A stretch of 64,000 nucleotides of DNA from Oryza sativa Japonica Group (lineage: Eukaryota > Streptophyta > Magnoliopsida > Poales > Poaceae): NCBI RefSeq assembly GCF_034140825.1, contig NC_089044.1, forward strand, positions 1,743,501 to 1,807,500. Direction: 5' to 3'. Below, piece after piece: positions 43,290-54,285 of this stretch (within the stretch, counting starts at the first letter, position 1; each line of letters opens with the position of its first letter). A program made the position numbers and the translations under genes. Below the pieces are notes generated by a model that saw only the letters and a program-made list of their open reading frames with translations, was not told the DNA's origin and did no database searches.

Positions 43290-45437
43290 CTACATCCGGC
43301 GTATGATATGAACCTGAGCAGAGGTCAGTCCACTATTAACAAAGAAGGTGACCACATCTTTGACCAGGGGATCATCCTCCGAGCATACGATTTCAACACG
43401 CGTAAGGTGCTCACATGTAAATGATCTATCTTCAATCTTGCCAATGATTCTTTGTGTTTTTTCCTGATAATAATATAGCAACAAAATAAAATAAGCTATA
43501 TTCTCGATTGACATGTGTTCTTGTGAAAAATCTTTCAAGAAGGATCAGTAGACATTTGTAGGAAAAGATTTACCTTTTCAATCTTTAGAGTTAGCTTCTC
43601 CAGTTTTGGTGAAGTCTGAAGGAAGACCATCAATCCATAGAAGTTTGCATCCAGACACCATTGACCAAGAGTCAGTCTGACAAGATTGTTGAATTTTGGG
43701 TACAATTGCAAATTGTTTTCCATTGTCAGCTGCACAGTATTGAAATGATCATGTGGCAACAGAGAAAACCTTGCCATGTTATAGACAAAATTCCCACTAA
43801 ACATGACAACACAATCCAGAGCACTAACACTATGACAATAGAAAGAAATGATGTCAACAAAAAACCAGAGGATTGCAAAACTCAAAGGGACCCTAAACAT
43901 GACAATGCAATCCAAAGGACTAACATTGTGCCACAACAGAAAGAAATTATTTCAACAAAAAACCAGAATATACGATACTATACTAGTTTGCCTTCACCAA
44001 GTCTCTCGATGCAAGTTAGGTAGCTACACTAGTCTTAACAAAATGCAAAAAACTATTATGTGGTAGCAGGAGTAAGACTTTCAACATTTGCTGAGGCATT
44101 TCCATTTGTATGTTAACTTTGAGTATGTCTTAATTTTCAAATTTATGTGCAGCAATGTCAATTGAAGTTAGACAATCACTCAGATTTCTGAAAAGATGAA
44201 TTTTCAGTTGCCAACCCAATATTGCAGCAAACAAGAGCATGTCGAGTTACCAAATGGGAAATGCTCCAGTTTCATTGTGAAATCGAATAGCCAGCTAAGA
44301 TAGTTCAGGTCTGCTTGACCAACAGGTTGATTTATACACAAATGAACTGACAACATGAAATAAATTACATCGAATGGTTGATGGCATCAGTCATTCTTAC
44401 AACACATCATGATTTCCCACATAAGAATTCGTCTTAATTTGCCAGTGCAATTCTGAAGTGTCAATAAGAAACAACATGCTTGAGTTTGTTTTCTTTTTTC
44501 GTATCAATACGTACATTAAGATGCATGGATATAATAAGGAAAGTGGGATGCGTAAGACCAATAAGCATACCTCTTTCCCAATATAATTGAACTCCAAACT
44601 TTTAGCAGCAGAAAGGCTCCTGAGATTTTGGAAGAAATCACCAGAGTCTTGCACATGATAAAGTACCAGTAATGAAGTCACTAGTAATGGCATGTCATTA
44701 AACACACAGCTATCCACAGGCCTCCACAACTTCAGATAAGTAACACTCGGGGTCGAAATAGTAGTCTTGTCACTGGAGAACAGAGTGTTCTTGATGGTCA
44801 AAACCTTCAGTGTTTGGGAGGAGATCTCAACATCATTAACGGCGCATTCATCTAAGAAGAGACTTTCCCATGCTGGACAGCCCATCTCGAGTTGCTTGAA
44901 GAATCCTTCCATCAAAACAACACTGGTGAACTCAATTCTTGTGAGATAGCGGGAAGCAAACTCGGAGTGGTCGAGATACAATTTGTCACACAGCACAACA
45001 ATATCCAGAACCCGTGCCTGCTTCTGCACAGCGTGGCTAATCCATGCGTTGATATCTTCAGGGTCCGAGATATCATCGAATCCTTCATCCAATTCAAATT
45101 TGCACCTGAACTGAAACGTGCTTATCAAGGCAGCAGGGTCACGGAGCTCCATCACCCTCTCCATGAACATAATGAACGCCAATTCCGTCTTTTCATCATA
45201 GTATCCTTCCGAGTCGGAGTCCCGCGTGAACTCGTCTATGTCGGAGTTGATGCAGGGCACGGAGCGCCAGAGGTTGCGCCACCGCCGCGACAGCACACAC
45301 GTCTGCACAGCCTGGCGCGTGGTCAGGAAGGACATGATATTGAGAATGATGTCGTCCGGGACGTCGCTGAACCAGTCCCCGTCGTCAGTGTGCGCTGGGC
45401 CCGTGACCCCCCTGCTCTTGCTAGGTGAACCCTCCAT
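43290..45437 (-). CDS. F-box/LRR/FBD-like protein, copy E
   Basis: Exons are 45437-44571 (289 codons), 43729-43574 (52 codons) and 43463-43290 (57 codons plus stop), 398 residues. The F-box reads DWFSDVPDDIILNIMSFL...LSRRWRNLW (about residues 22-60). LRR-like strands include GCPAWESLFLDEC, SQTLKVLTI and SVTYLKLWRP. Exon 2 encodes LTMENNLQLYPKFNNLVRLTLG, and exon 3 RIIGKIEDRSFTCEHLTRVEIVCSEDDP...AQVHIIRRM. The role is inferred as an SCF substrate receptor. All three exons are open, with TGCAG or TATCAG acceptors and phase-0 junctions. An upstream open extension through the leader exists but crosses a leader acceptor and is not used as the start. Copy D is the closest relative in exon structure. 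Confidence 0.85.
43730..44570 (-). other. Intron 1 of F-box gene E
   Basis: An 841-bp AT-rich intron shared in layout with D and F. It contains an internal repeat in which AACATGACAA(C/T)(A/G)CAATCCA(G/A)AG(C/G)ACTAACA occurs twice (about 43800 and 43895). Confidence 0.55.
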
Positions 45438-46025
45438 GGCGGCCGAGCACGCGCGCAGAGGCGTTTCGTCGAACAGGTGGCGCGCGTGGAACCTGCACGA
45501 GAGAGGAAGACCAAGAATCAGGAACCGAACAACCCGCAGCTCAACTCCAAGCACAAGAAACGACGCTCGAGAAGACATTGATTGGTCAGGGAAGAACATA
45601 TAGAGAAGAAGGATCGATGCAAGAAGAGTTGGAAGCCGTACCTCGAAACCGCGCAGGCAGGCGTTTCGTCGAACAGGTGGCGCGCGTGGAAACTGCACAA
45701 GACCAAAGAATCAATAAGCCATGAATCCACAGCACAACTCCAAGCAAGATTTGAGATCGTAACACAGCAAAGCACGCTCGAGGAGAGATTGATCCGTGAA
45801 GAACATTCTAGGGGAGGGGATCGATGCATGGAGAGATGGAAGGGAGGAGGGAGCTGTATGTACCTCGAAATGTCGAATTCGCGATTCGCCTCGAGCGCTC
45901 CGGGGAATGGTTTTTTTACTGCTCCCTCGATGGAAACATGGACGGTTCAGGTTGGATAAATGTGTCTGCTGCAATGAAATACTCTGTCCGGTAAAATAAT
46001 ACTAATGTGGTTGTAGAATCTAGTC
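45438..46025 (-). promoter_or_regulatory. Duplicated leader and promoter of F-box gene E
   Basis: As in D, two leader blocks start with GTTTCGTCGAACAGGTGG at 45463 and 45663 (period 200 bp). On the gene strand the outer block carries both an acceptor (GTGCAG) and a donor (TTTCGAG/GTACGG). A distal leader exon ends near 45870 (TTTCGAG/GTACAT). Confidence 0.55.
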
Positions 46026-46313
46026 GTACTTCGTCCATTTCATATTATAAGTCATTTTGTGTTGCATGTTATAAGTCAGTTTTACTTTGGTTAAAATCAA
46101 ACTACTCCAAATTTAATCAAGTTTATAAATAAATATAGTAATATTTGTAACACCAAATAAGTTACACTGAATCTATAATCGAATATATTCATAATATATT
46201 TATCTTGGGTTAAAAATGTTAGTATTTTTTTATACAAACTTGACCAAACTTGAAACAGATGGACTTTGATCAAAGTCAAAAATGACTTGTAATCTGAAAC
46301 AGAGCGAGTAGTA
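46026..46313. mobile_element. Stowaway-type MITE (unit E copy)
   Basis: It starts TACTTCGTCCATTTCATATTATAAG and ends CTTGTAATCTGAAACAGAGCGAGTAGTA. The element is orthologous to the one at 41411-41675 in unit D. Confidence 0.7.
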
Positions 46314-46342
46314 ATTAAGTTAATTTTGATCATAATAATTAG

Positions 46343-47452
46343 GGTTAATTGGATCATGCCACTGCAACTTTGCTAAATTTAAAAAAAAACGCCACTACTA
46401 TTTGTCATATCAGCTACAATGCCACTCGAAATTTCTAAAATTAGAACCATGCCACTCCCGTCACATTTTCTGTCTCCTCTCTCACGCCGTCTTTGTCCCC
46501 CCTCCCCCAGTTTATTCGTTTCCCCTCATGTTTCCTCTCCTATCCTCTCCTCTCCTCCGACCAACCTCCCACCACAACACCGCTCCTCCTCCTCCTCCTG
46601 CTGCTGCAACCGCGCCGCCCTCAGGAACCTAAGTCCTTGACCACCGCCGGTAAACAACAAACCAAACAAAAATCCCTTCTTGCAGTGGTTTCCAAGCAGA
46701 TCTGAGAGAGAACAAAAAGTGGTTTCCGATGGCTTCTTCCCCTTCCTCTTCCTTCTCCTCCTCCCCTTCCGCTGCCGGTGCTGCGCCGGCGTCCTCCTCC
46801 TACTGGTGCTACAATTGCGACCCCTTCGTGCGTGCCGCCCCTCACAAAGACTCCGCTGTCGCCTACCCGAACTACGGCGGCGGCATCCTCGAGGAGATGG
46901 GTGCACCCCCACCGTGCACCGCCTACCTCCGCCACCCGTGCGCGCACCACGCCAAAGACCTGCGCCTGCGACGGACATGCTGCGCTGACGCAGTGGCGGC
47001 AGCCGATGACCGCTCGCCGTTCAACCCCGTCATCGTGCTTTGCCGCTCCCCCGCTGCCGTAGCTGCCGGCGACGATGACTCCCTCGCCACGGTTACTAGC
47101 TTCGAGCTCTTCTACGACGACGGCGTGGGCTCCGGCCTCCGCCCGCTCCCGGAGACCATGTCGGACTTCCTCATGGGCTCCGCCTTCGAGCGTCTCCTCG
47201 ACCAGCTCACCCAGATCGAAGCCGGCGGCCTCTCCCGCGCAAGGGAGAACCCGCCGGCCTCCAAGGCCTCCATCTCCATGCCGCGGGGCCGCCCACTCGC
47301 CCAGTTCAATCGCCGGAGAGGAGACAGAAAAAGTGACGGGAGTGGCATGGTTTTAATTTTAGAAATTTCGAGTGACATGTAGCTGATATGATGAATATTA
47401 GTGATAATTTTTTAATTTGGCAAAGTTGCAGTGGCATGGATCGAATTAACCC
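46343..47452 (+). mobile_element. Long-TIR (Pack-MULE-like) element with RING-ligase fragment, unit E copy
   Basis: Inverted repeats of about 140 bp (46343-46480 and 47316-47452) start GGGTTAATT and enclose a GC-rich captured gene fragment with an open reading frame. It is collinear with 41705-42793 and shares the same flanks, so one insertion was copied by the segmental duplication. Confidence 0.65.
46729..47382 (+). CDS. Captured RING-H2 E3 ligase fragment, open reading frame without the RING
   Basis: A 217-codon open frame. It starts with a Ser/Ala-rich stretch, then the zinc-ribbon of RHC1A/RING1-type plant ubiquitin ligases (YWCYNCDPFVRAAPHKDS, GGGILEEMGAPPP). The conserved middle follows ([59 protein letters not shown]). 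In complete ligases the RING-H2 domain comes next. Here the sequence switches to RGRPLAQFNRRRGDRK and the C-terminus is encoded by the transposon's own inverted repeat. The zinc-ribbon has changes at family positions (CPDCGG is YPNYGG), so even that finger is doubtful. It cannot act as a ubiquitin ligase by itself, and expression is unknown. Confidence 0.6.
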   Translation: MASSPSSSFSSSPSAAGAAPASSSYWCYNCDPFVRAAPHKDSAVAYPNYGGGILEEMGAPPPCTAYLRHPCAHHAKDLRLRRTCCADAVAAADDRSPFNPVIVLCRSPAAVAAGDDDSLATVTSFELFYDDGVGSGLRPLPETMSDFLMGSAFERLLDQLTQIEAGGLSRARENPPASKASISMPRGRPLAQFNRRRGDRKSDGSGMVLILEISSDM

Positions 47453-48689
47453 TTTAAACAACATCAAATCAAATCTAAAATTAAGTTTGAAAATTTAAAA
47501 TGTAGCTTATAAGCATACAAACATAAGTGAAACAAATAGGGTTATATATATGTCTCCCTTTACCACCTACTCCTACAACAGTGGTACGACAGCTTCACCC
47601 AAAATCTGATAAGCCGATGCCACTGCATCGAATTCTTCAGGTGCAACTGCACCGCCATTACACGAGTCTCTGAATCGACGATGTTGGTGCCCCATGTTTG
47701 TGAAATTTTCGATCAAAGAATACAATGTGTGACACAGATTCCATAACCATGTGTGTGACAGTGGTGTTTCATAACAAATATATAGTTGTATGAAAAAATT
47801 AACAGCTTTTTGATTTTGTTGTTTTCCACTGATACAGAAAATTGTTGCAGCTTGTTGATATATAACCATGCTCATTATTTCCAGTAAAATCCACTCCTTC
47901 CGTTTCATATTCATATAATAAGTTGTTTTGACTTTTTTTAAAAAACATTTTTAAACTTGACCAAGTTTGTTGGAAAAATAAAAATATTTCCAACGCAAAA
48001 TATAAATATGTTCAATGTTACATTTAATAAAACTAATTTCTAGATGTTATTCAATTTTTCTATAAACTTTGTTAAACCTAAAAAAATGACTAGTAAAAAA
48101 AAAGTCAAAAACAACTTATAATATGAAACAGCGGAAGTAATTTTTTATTTCATGTGTACATTACACAAAAAGGAAAAAAAATCTAATGAGTCGTACTGAA
48201 GGGGATAGAGCCAGAGTCATGGATTGGGATCCCATGCAGTTTGAATAGGGACTGCAAGTTTAGCAGTCTTATATCTTCAGTTTAGCAGTCTTATATCTTC
48301 ACTACCATCAGATCAAAGGTTTCAACGGCCTGGATTTAGGAGCAATACTGTTTGTCAGCATTGGTGCGATCTGAGTCCTTGTTATTTGATCCAAAGATGG
48401 TTATATGACTGCTAAAGTTACAGTCATACAAGCAAAGGTGATCTCAATTCCAGTCATGGTGTATAACATCACGTCGGGAAAATATAAAGGCAAAATAATA
48501 GAGTACTCAAGCATCAACTTGCAGTACGTCTTGGTTATAGGACAATAGAACATCAACAGAACAAGGTGACAGACCTTTCACTTACATAGTACTACTAAGA
48601 CATGATTGTTTCTACTCATATCATAGCACCAAACAAGAGCAGTATACATGTTTATATGTGCTTTCGGACTCAACTGGAGCAACAAATGT
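47453..48689. other. 3' flank of F-box unit F, with MITEs
   Basis: 47453-47880 is collinear with the flanks of the other units. A Stowaway-like element spans about 47892-48138 (CTCCTTCCGTTTCATATTC ... AATATGAAACAGCGGAAG). A second fold-back, about 48221-48461, has ends TGGATTGGGATCCCATGCAG and the complement of TGGAATTGAGATCACCTTTG. Inside it a 22-bp unit (AGTTTAGCAGTCTTATATCTTC) is duplicated. No gene is seen. Confidence 0.55.
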
Positions 48690-49085
48690 TATGATATGAA
48701 CCTGAGCAGAGGTCAGTCCACTATTAACAAAGAAGTTCACCACGTCTTTGACCAGGGGATCATCCTCCGAGCATAAGACTTCAACACACGTAAGGTGCTC
48801 ACATGTACTTGATCTACACCCGGCGTATGATATGAACCTGAGCAGAGGTCAGTCCACTATTTACAAAGAAGTTCACCACGTCTTTGACCAGGGGATCATC
48901 CTCCGAGCATAAGACTTCAACACACGTAAGGTGCTCACATGTACTTGATCTACACCCGGCGTATGATATGAACCTGAGCAGAGGTCAGTCCACTATTTAC
49001 AAAGAAGTTCACCACGTCTTCGACCAGGGGATCATCCTCCGAGCATACGACTTCAACACGCGTAAGGTGCTCACATGTAAATGAT
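48690..49085 (-). repeat. Tandem triplication of the last exon of copy F
   Basis: Three head-to-tail copies of a 136-bp unit start with TATGATATGAACCTGAGC at 48690, 48826 and 48962. Each spans most of the FBD-like exon 3 plus the bases just after its stop. Only the copy nearest the gene (48962-49085) is in the reading frame; the two others lie downstream of the stop at 48950-48952. The outer two are nearly identical, so the expansion is recent. Confidence 0.92.
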
Positions 49086-50937
49086 CTATCTTCAAGTTTG
49101 CCAATGATTCTTTGTGGTTTTTCCTGGTGATAATATAGCAACAAAATAAGATGAGCTAATTCTCGATTGACATGTGAAAAATGATTCAAGAAGGATAAAT
49201 ATGCATTTGGAGGAAAAGATTTACCTTTTCAAGCTTTAGAGTTAGCTTATTTTTGGTGAGGTCTGAAGGAAGACCGTCAATCCATAGAAGTTTGCATCCA
49301 GACACCATTGACCGAGAGTCAGGCTGACAAGATTGTTGAATTTTGGGTACAATTGCAAATTGTTTTCAATTGTCAGCTGCACAATATTGAAATGATTATG
49401 TGGCAACAGAAAAAATCATGCCATGTTATAGACAAAATTTCACACTAAACATGACAACACAATCCAAAGCACTAACATTATGCCAACCAAAAACCAGAAT
49501 AAATGATACTATACTAGTTTGCTTTCACCAAGACTTTCGTTGAAAGTTAGGTAGTTACACTAGTCTAATCACAATGCAAAAAACTATTGTGCGGTGCAGC
49601 AGGAGTAAGACTTTCAACATTTGCTGAGGCATTTCCATTTGTATGTTGACTTTGAGTATGTCTTAATTTTCAAATTCATGTGCATTAATGTCAATTGAAG
49701 TTAGACAATCACCCGGATTTCTTAAAAGATAAATTTTCAGTTGCGAACCCAATATTGCAGCAAACAAGAGCATGTTGAGTTACCAAATGGGAAATGCTCC
49801 AGTTTCATTGTGAAATCAAATAGCCAACTTCTTGCTTGACCAACAGGTTGATTGGTATACAAATAAACTGACAACATGAAATAGATTGCATCGAATGGTT
49901 GATGGCATCAGTGATCCTTAAAATCATCATGATTTCACACATAAGAATTAGTTATGCAACGCTTAGTTTTGAAGGTGTAATTGTGAATTGTGAAGTGTCA
50001 ATAAGAAACACCGAGCTTGAGTTTTTTCCTTTTTCATATCAATATCTACATTAAGATTCCTGGATATAATAAGGAAAGTGAGATGTGTAAGACCAATAAG
50101 CTTACCTGTTTTCTTCTCCCAACATAATCGAACTCCAAACTTTTAGCAGCAGAAAGGCTCCTGAGATTTTGGAAAAAATCACCAGAGTCTTGCACATGAT
50201 AAAGTACCAGTAATGAAGTCACTAGTAATGGCATGTCATTAAGCACATATGTGCCATTCAAAGGGCTCCACAACTTCAGATAAGTAACACTGGGGGTCGA
50301 AATAGTAGTCTTGTTGCCATAGGAGACATGAGTATTCTTGATGGTCAAAACCTTCAGTGTCTGGGAGGAGATCTCAACATCCTCAACGCTGCATTCATCT
50401 AAGAAGAGACCTCTCATTGCTGGACAGCCCATCTCGAGTTGCTTGAAGAATCCTTGCATCAAAATAACATTGGTGAAGTCAATTCTTCTGAGGTAGCGGC
50501 AATTGAATGCAGAGTGATTGAGCTCCAATTTGTCACACAGCAGGACAATATCCAGAAAGTGGCTGCTTCTGCACAGCGTGGCTAATCCATCCGTTGATAA
50601 CTTCCGAGTCCAAGATATGGTTGATTTCCTCATTCAAATCCAATATGCACCTGAACCGAAACGTGTGTATCAAGGGGGCGGGGTCGCGGAGCTCATTCAG
50701 CCTTTCCATGAACATCTTGAACGCCAATTCCGTCTCTTGATCATAGTGCTCGGTATCTCTCCGCTTGAACTCGCTGATGTCAGCGTTGATGCAGGGCACG
50801 GTGCGCCAGAGGTTGCGCCACCGCCGCGACAGCACGCACATCCGCACAGCCTGGCGCATGGTCAGGAAGGACATGATGCGGAAGACGATGTCGTCGGGGA
50901 GGGTGCTGAGCCTGATCTTGCCAGGCGACCCCTCCAT
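48950..50937 (-). pseudogene. F-box/LRR/FBD gene, copy F, frameshifted
   Basis: The exon layout matches D and E: 50937-50106, 49376-49225 and 49123-48950. Exon 1 encodes the F-box (RLSTLPDDIVFRIMSFL...LSRRWRNLW) but has lost two bases near 50557 compared with E (CCAGAAAGTGG for CCAGAACCCGTGC). This gives a stop at about 50533 and a truncated product of about 134 residues. Exon 2 is 152 bp instead of 156 because of a 4-bp deletion near 49250. Exon 3 is open (RIIGKLEDRSFTCEHLTRVEVV...HIIRRV). The likely outcome is a pseudogene, or at most a short protein with the F-box and no target-binding repeats. Its 3' end is triplicated. Confidence 0.8.
49377..50105 (-). other. Intron 1 of copy F
   Basis: A 729-bp AT-rich intron collinear with those of C, D and E. 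No separate feature is seen. Confidence 0.55.
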
Positions 50938-51515
50938 GGTGGCCGAGCACGCGCGCAGAGTCGTTTCGTCGAACAGATGGCGCGCGTGGAAACTGCACAC
51001 AGAAGAGGAAGACCAAGAATCAGGAACCCATCAACCTGCAGCTTAACTTCGAAGAAATATCTGACACCGTAACACAAGAAACAACGGTTACAACGCTCGA
51101 GCAGTTTTTCCGTGAAGAACATCCAGAGAAGAAGGATCGATGCAAGAAGAGTTGGGAGGAAGGAAGGAAGGAAAGGAGCCATACCTCGAAATCGCTCGCT
51201 CAGGCAGGCGTTTCGTCGAACAGGTGGCGCGCGTGGAAACTGCACAAGACCCAAGAATCAATAAGCCATGAATCCACAGCAGCACAACTCCGAGCAAGAT
51301 TCGAGATCTCAGCGCAAGAAACAACGCTCGAGCAGTGATTGATCCGTGAAGAACATCTAGAGGAGGGAGGGGATCGATGCAAGAAGAGATGGAAGGGAGG
51401 AGGGAGCTGTACGTACCTCGAAATCGCGATTCGCTGCCCTCGAGCGCTCCGGGGAATGGGAGATACGCTTCCTTCGCCACTGCTACTGACTGGTGGGGAC
51501 ACTGCTGTATATCAT
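50938..51515 (-). promoter_or_regulatory. Duplicated leader and promoter of copy F
   Basis: Two leader blocks with GTTTCGTCGAACAG(A/G)TGG start at 50963 and 51210 (period about 247 bp), as in D and E. A distal donor (GATTTCGAG/GTACGT) lies near 51416. Confidence 0.5.
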
Positions 51516-53560
51516 AGTAAAAAAAAGGGACCGGTCCGGCTGTTGAACCGGAAAAACTGGAACTGGTGACCATGACGGCTCGGTTCAGCACAAAGACCGT
51601 CCCCGCAGTCGGACCGGTAAAAATCGGATAAACCGGGTAGTTTTTATGGACCGCTGAACCGGTGCGGTTCTGTAGAACTGGGTGGTTTTGTGTTTGGACA
51701 CACAATACCCTTCCTTTTGCTTGCCTTGGTCGTTGGTACTATGAACTCAGGGGTAATATTGAAAAATGGATAAGCCACCCTAGGGTTTTTGACATACTGT
51801 AGAAATTTGGACCGTCATCCAGATCCACTCAACCTCTCACATTCTCAATTTCTCTAAGCTCAAACTCAATTGCTGAAGAAACCTTTTTAATCTCGGTTTG
51901 TAACCTCCAGTAGTCCCGATTATGCAACCGGGACTAAAGATTTTCATCTTTAATCCTGGTTGAAATAACCCGGACTAAAGATGGATTTTTAGTCCCGGTT
52001 GGTAACATAAGGCTTTTTTTTCCCTATTTTACATATATCGCGCTCGATATCTCCTAATCATTAAAAAAATATCATCTCCCAACATCCCAAATTATCCACA
52101 ACAACATTCTCAAATCAAATCATCCACAACAACATAATCATTCTCAAATCACAACAACATACTCATTCTCAAATCACAGATCGACTGAACAAATTATTCT
52201 CAACAAACAATCATTCACAAATAACAACGAAAAAAGAAAAGAAAAAAAAAATCCACCGCCTGCCGCCGCTGGGCGTGGCCCTCGCACCGGCCTCCACCGG
52301 ACACGGCGGCCTGGCCGGGCGCGGCCCCGCAGGGCGCCGCGTCTGTGACTTAGAGGGAGAGGGAGGAGGAGGAGGAGGGAGAGGGATAGAGGAGTGGGGG
52401 AGGAGGAGAAGGACTGAAGGAGTGGGCGTTGTGCGTGAGGAGATAAGGGAGAGAGAGAGAGAGTGCGTAAATCGTGGGGGAGAGATTATTTAGCCCGGTT
52501 GGTGTTACCAACCGAGACTGACTTAAGTTCGTTGGGGGCCTTCCAACTATTGAACCGGGACTAAAGATAAAAAAAATAGCGCTAGGCTTTTAACCAGGAC
52601 TAAAAATATTTTTTAGTCTTGGTTTTTTTAGCAACCGAGATTATTGTGGAATTTGGCCGACCGACCAAAGATGATTTCTACAGTAGTGTAAGACCTACCC
52701 CTACTCACTGCTGCTCAAGTTTTCCCCGGTGCGTCGCGCCTTGTCGCCGCCACCTCGCGATTTCTCTCTCGACGCAGTGTCCGGCGACCTCACATCAACA
52801 TGCCACAACAGTAGCGCGGCAAGCCGGTAGCACGAAGTTGCCGAGGTGCCGACGGCCGTCGCGGCGTCACGCCGGTAGCAGAGCAAGCCGGTGGCAAGGT
52901 TGAAGGGCACATCATTGCGAGTTGCTTCGTGTTCTAGCCTCAAGAAATATATGTGCATGTGTGGTTGATTAGCTTATTGCACCAGATCTGTTGCTAGCTA
53001 GTTAGCCTAGCTGCGGAAGTGCAGGTGTTTGATTTGCTCTGTTGATCACCCAATCTAGTCTAAAATTGGTATTACATATACGATGAACTTTATTGGCTAC
53101 CGATTTGTTTTCTAATCCATTAGATTTGGGAGTTGTGACCTGATGTTTATCCATTTGCAGCAGTGAATTCTTTATCCACTCCAGAATCACTACCACCAGT
53201 TGTGCCGGTTAGATTAACCACAATCTCAAGAGGATTGCTCTGCTGCTGAAACTAAACAAGAAATCCGTTCCAGTAAAAGGTCAGAGGGAAGACTGATCCT
53301 GCTTGGGACCATTGTGTTGAACTTGTCCCCAAGGATAAAACTAAAGCAGGAAAGCCAAAACTTTTATTTTTACATACATATTCATCAATATCTGGTGTTT
53401 CTGTATATAAAATAATACAAAACAAATATAATATTAATAAATAAAAAGGCAGCGGTTCGACCAGTGACCTGATGGTTGGACCGGTGAACTGGTGAACCAG
53501 CAACTTGAGGGGTTCGATCTCCGGTTTGGTATTTTTACTATACTTGAGATAGAGATGGAC
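51516..53560. mobile_element. Composite fold-back element upstream of copy F, containing a CACTA element
   Basis: The outer parts are inverted copies rich in ACCGGT/GGTTGAACCGG: ATAGTAAAAAAAAGGGACCGG near 51516 and its mirror GGTTTGGTATTTTTACTAT near 53523-53541. The sequence right of 53545 (GATGGACAGTTCAGGTTGAATGAA) resembles the upstream region of D and E (about 45935), so the block interrupts an originally continuous F upstream region. A CACTA element is nested inside. The segment 52690-53250 is otherwise non-coding. The family of the outer element is not recognised. Confidence 0.45.
51793..52688. mobile_element. Small non-autonomous CACTA element
   Basis: The left end CATACTGTAGAAAT and right end ATTTCTACAGTAGTG are inverted copies of a CACTACTGTAGAAAT-type terminus. 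Inside both ends are multiple subterminal copies of CCGGGACTAAAGAT, in both orientations, as in plant CACTA elements. The 3-bp flanks are TGA and TAA (not identical). The centre is a GC-rich patch (52260-52400). No transposase is encoded. Confidence 0.7.
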
Positions 53561-53624
53561 AGTTCAGGTTGAATGAACTTGTCTGCTGCAATGAAATACT
53601 CCCTCCGGTTATCTCTACTACTTA

Positions 53625-54160
53625 AAAAAAGCCTAGTGGTGGTCTTGAATAGGGTTTCACTTATCGTGTGGTAACCGCGCGATTACCGCGGTTATCGCAC
53701 TTACCGTAGGGATACGGTACAGGAAACCGGTGATATGGTTTGGATGAATTTTGACCAAATTCAAAATTCTGGAAAAAATAAAAAAATGAAAAAAATCATG
53801 GATGTAATGCCAATGATGATGAATTTTTTTGAAATAGGGTAAGCTAAATTCAAATTTGAGGGCGAAACCGAAAATAGTTTACAAATTAGAAAAAAAGGAA
53901 GACAATATCGGTAAGAATCCTACGTATTCTTCCAATTATCCTCAATTTCTAGTTTTCTACACATATTCAACCGTATTTTCGATTTTTTTGCCTATTTATT
54001 TTTCATTTACGTGATTTCAGCTGCACAGCCCGTGATAACTGTGCGAATATCGCGGTTAACCATGCGGTAACCACAGCGAAGCCGCGAAACCACCGAGTTT
54101 TGAATTCGAATTTTTGGATGCGATTTTCGGCGGTTACCGCGCTACTGGGTGTGTGTGTGT
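53625..54160. mobile_element. Fold-back element with GGTAACCGCG repeats
   Basis: Left part GTGTGGTAACCGCGCGATTACCGCGGTTATCGCAC and right part GTGATAACTGTGCGAATATC then GCGGTTAACCATGCGGTAACC are inverted, repetitive ends. The interior is AT-rich and non-coding. It could be a hAT- or Mutator-type MITE; exact borders are not clear. Confidence 0.5.
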
Positions 54161-54285
54161 GTGGGGGGGGGGGAAGGGGTAACCCTGGCCCAAACGATAA
54201 GGTAAATCTTGGTCTTGGATCCTCACCCTAATAGACCCATCGCCCAATCAACGGCTCAGATCGTGTTTCAGTCGATAAAAACAGT

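Noticed and set aside
45438-45698. N-terminal extension of F-box gene E (87 more codons)
   Set aside because: The extension crosses leader splice signals shared by all copies and is not open at the same length in the others. The ATG at 45437 fits the conserved start. I mention it only as a by-product of the duplicated leader.
48690-49085. CRISPR-like repeat array
   Set aside because: Three long units without spacers, each matching an F-box exon. It is a tandem exon duplication in a plant genome.
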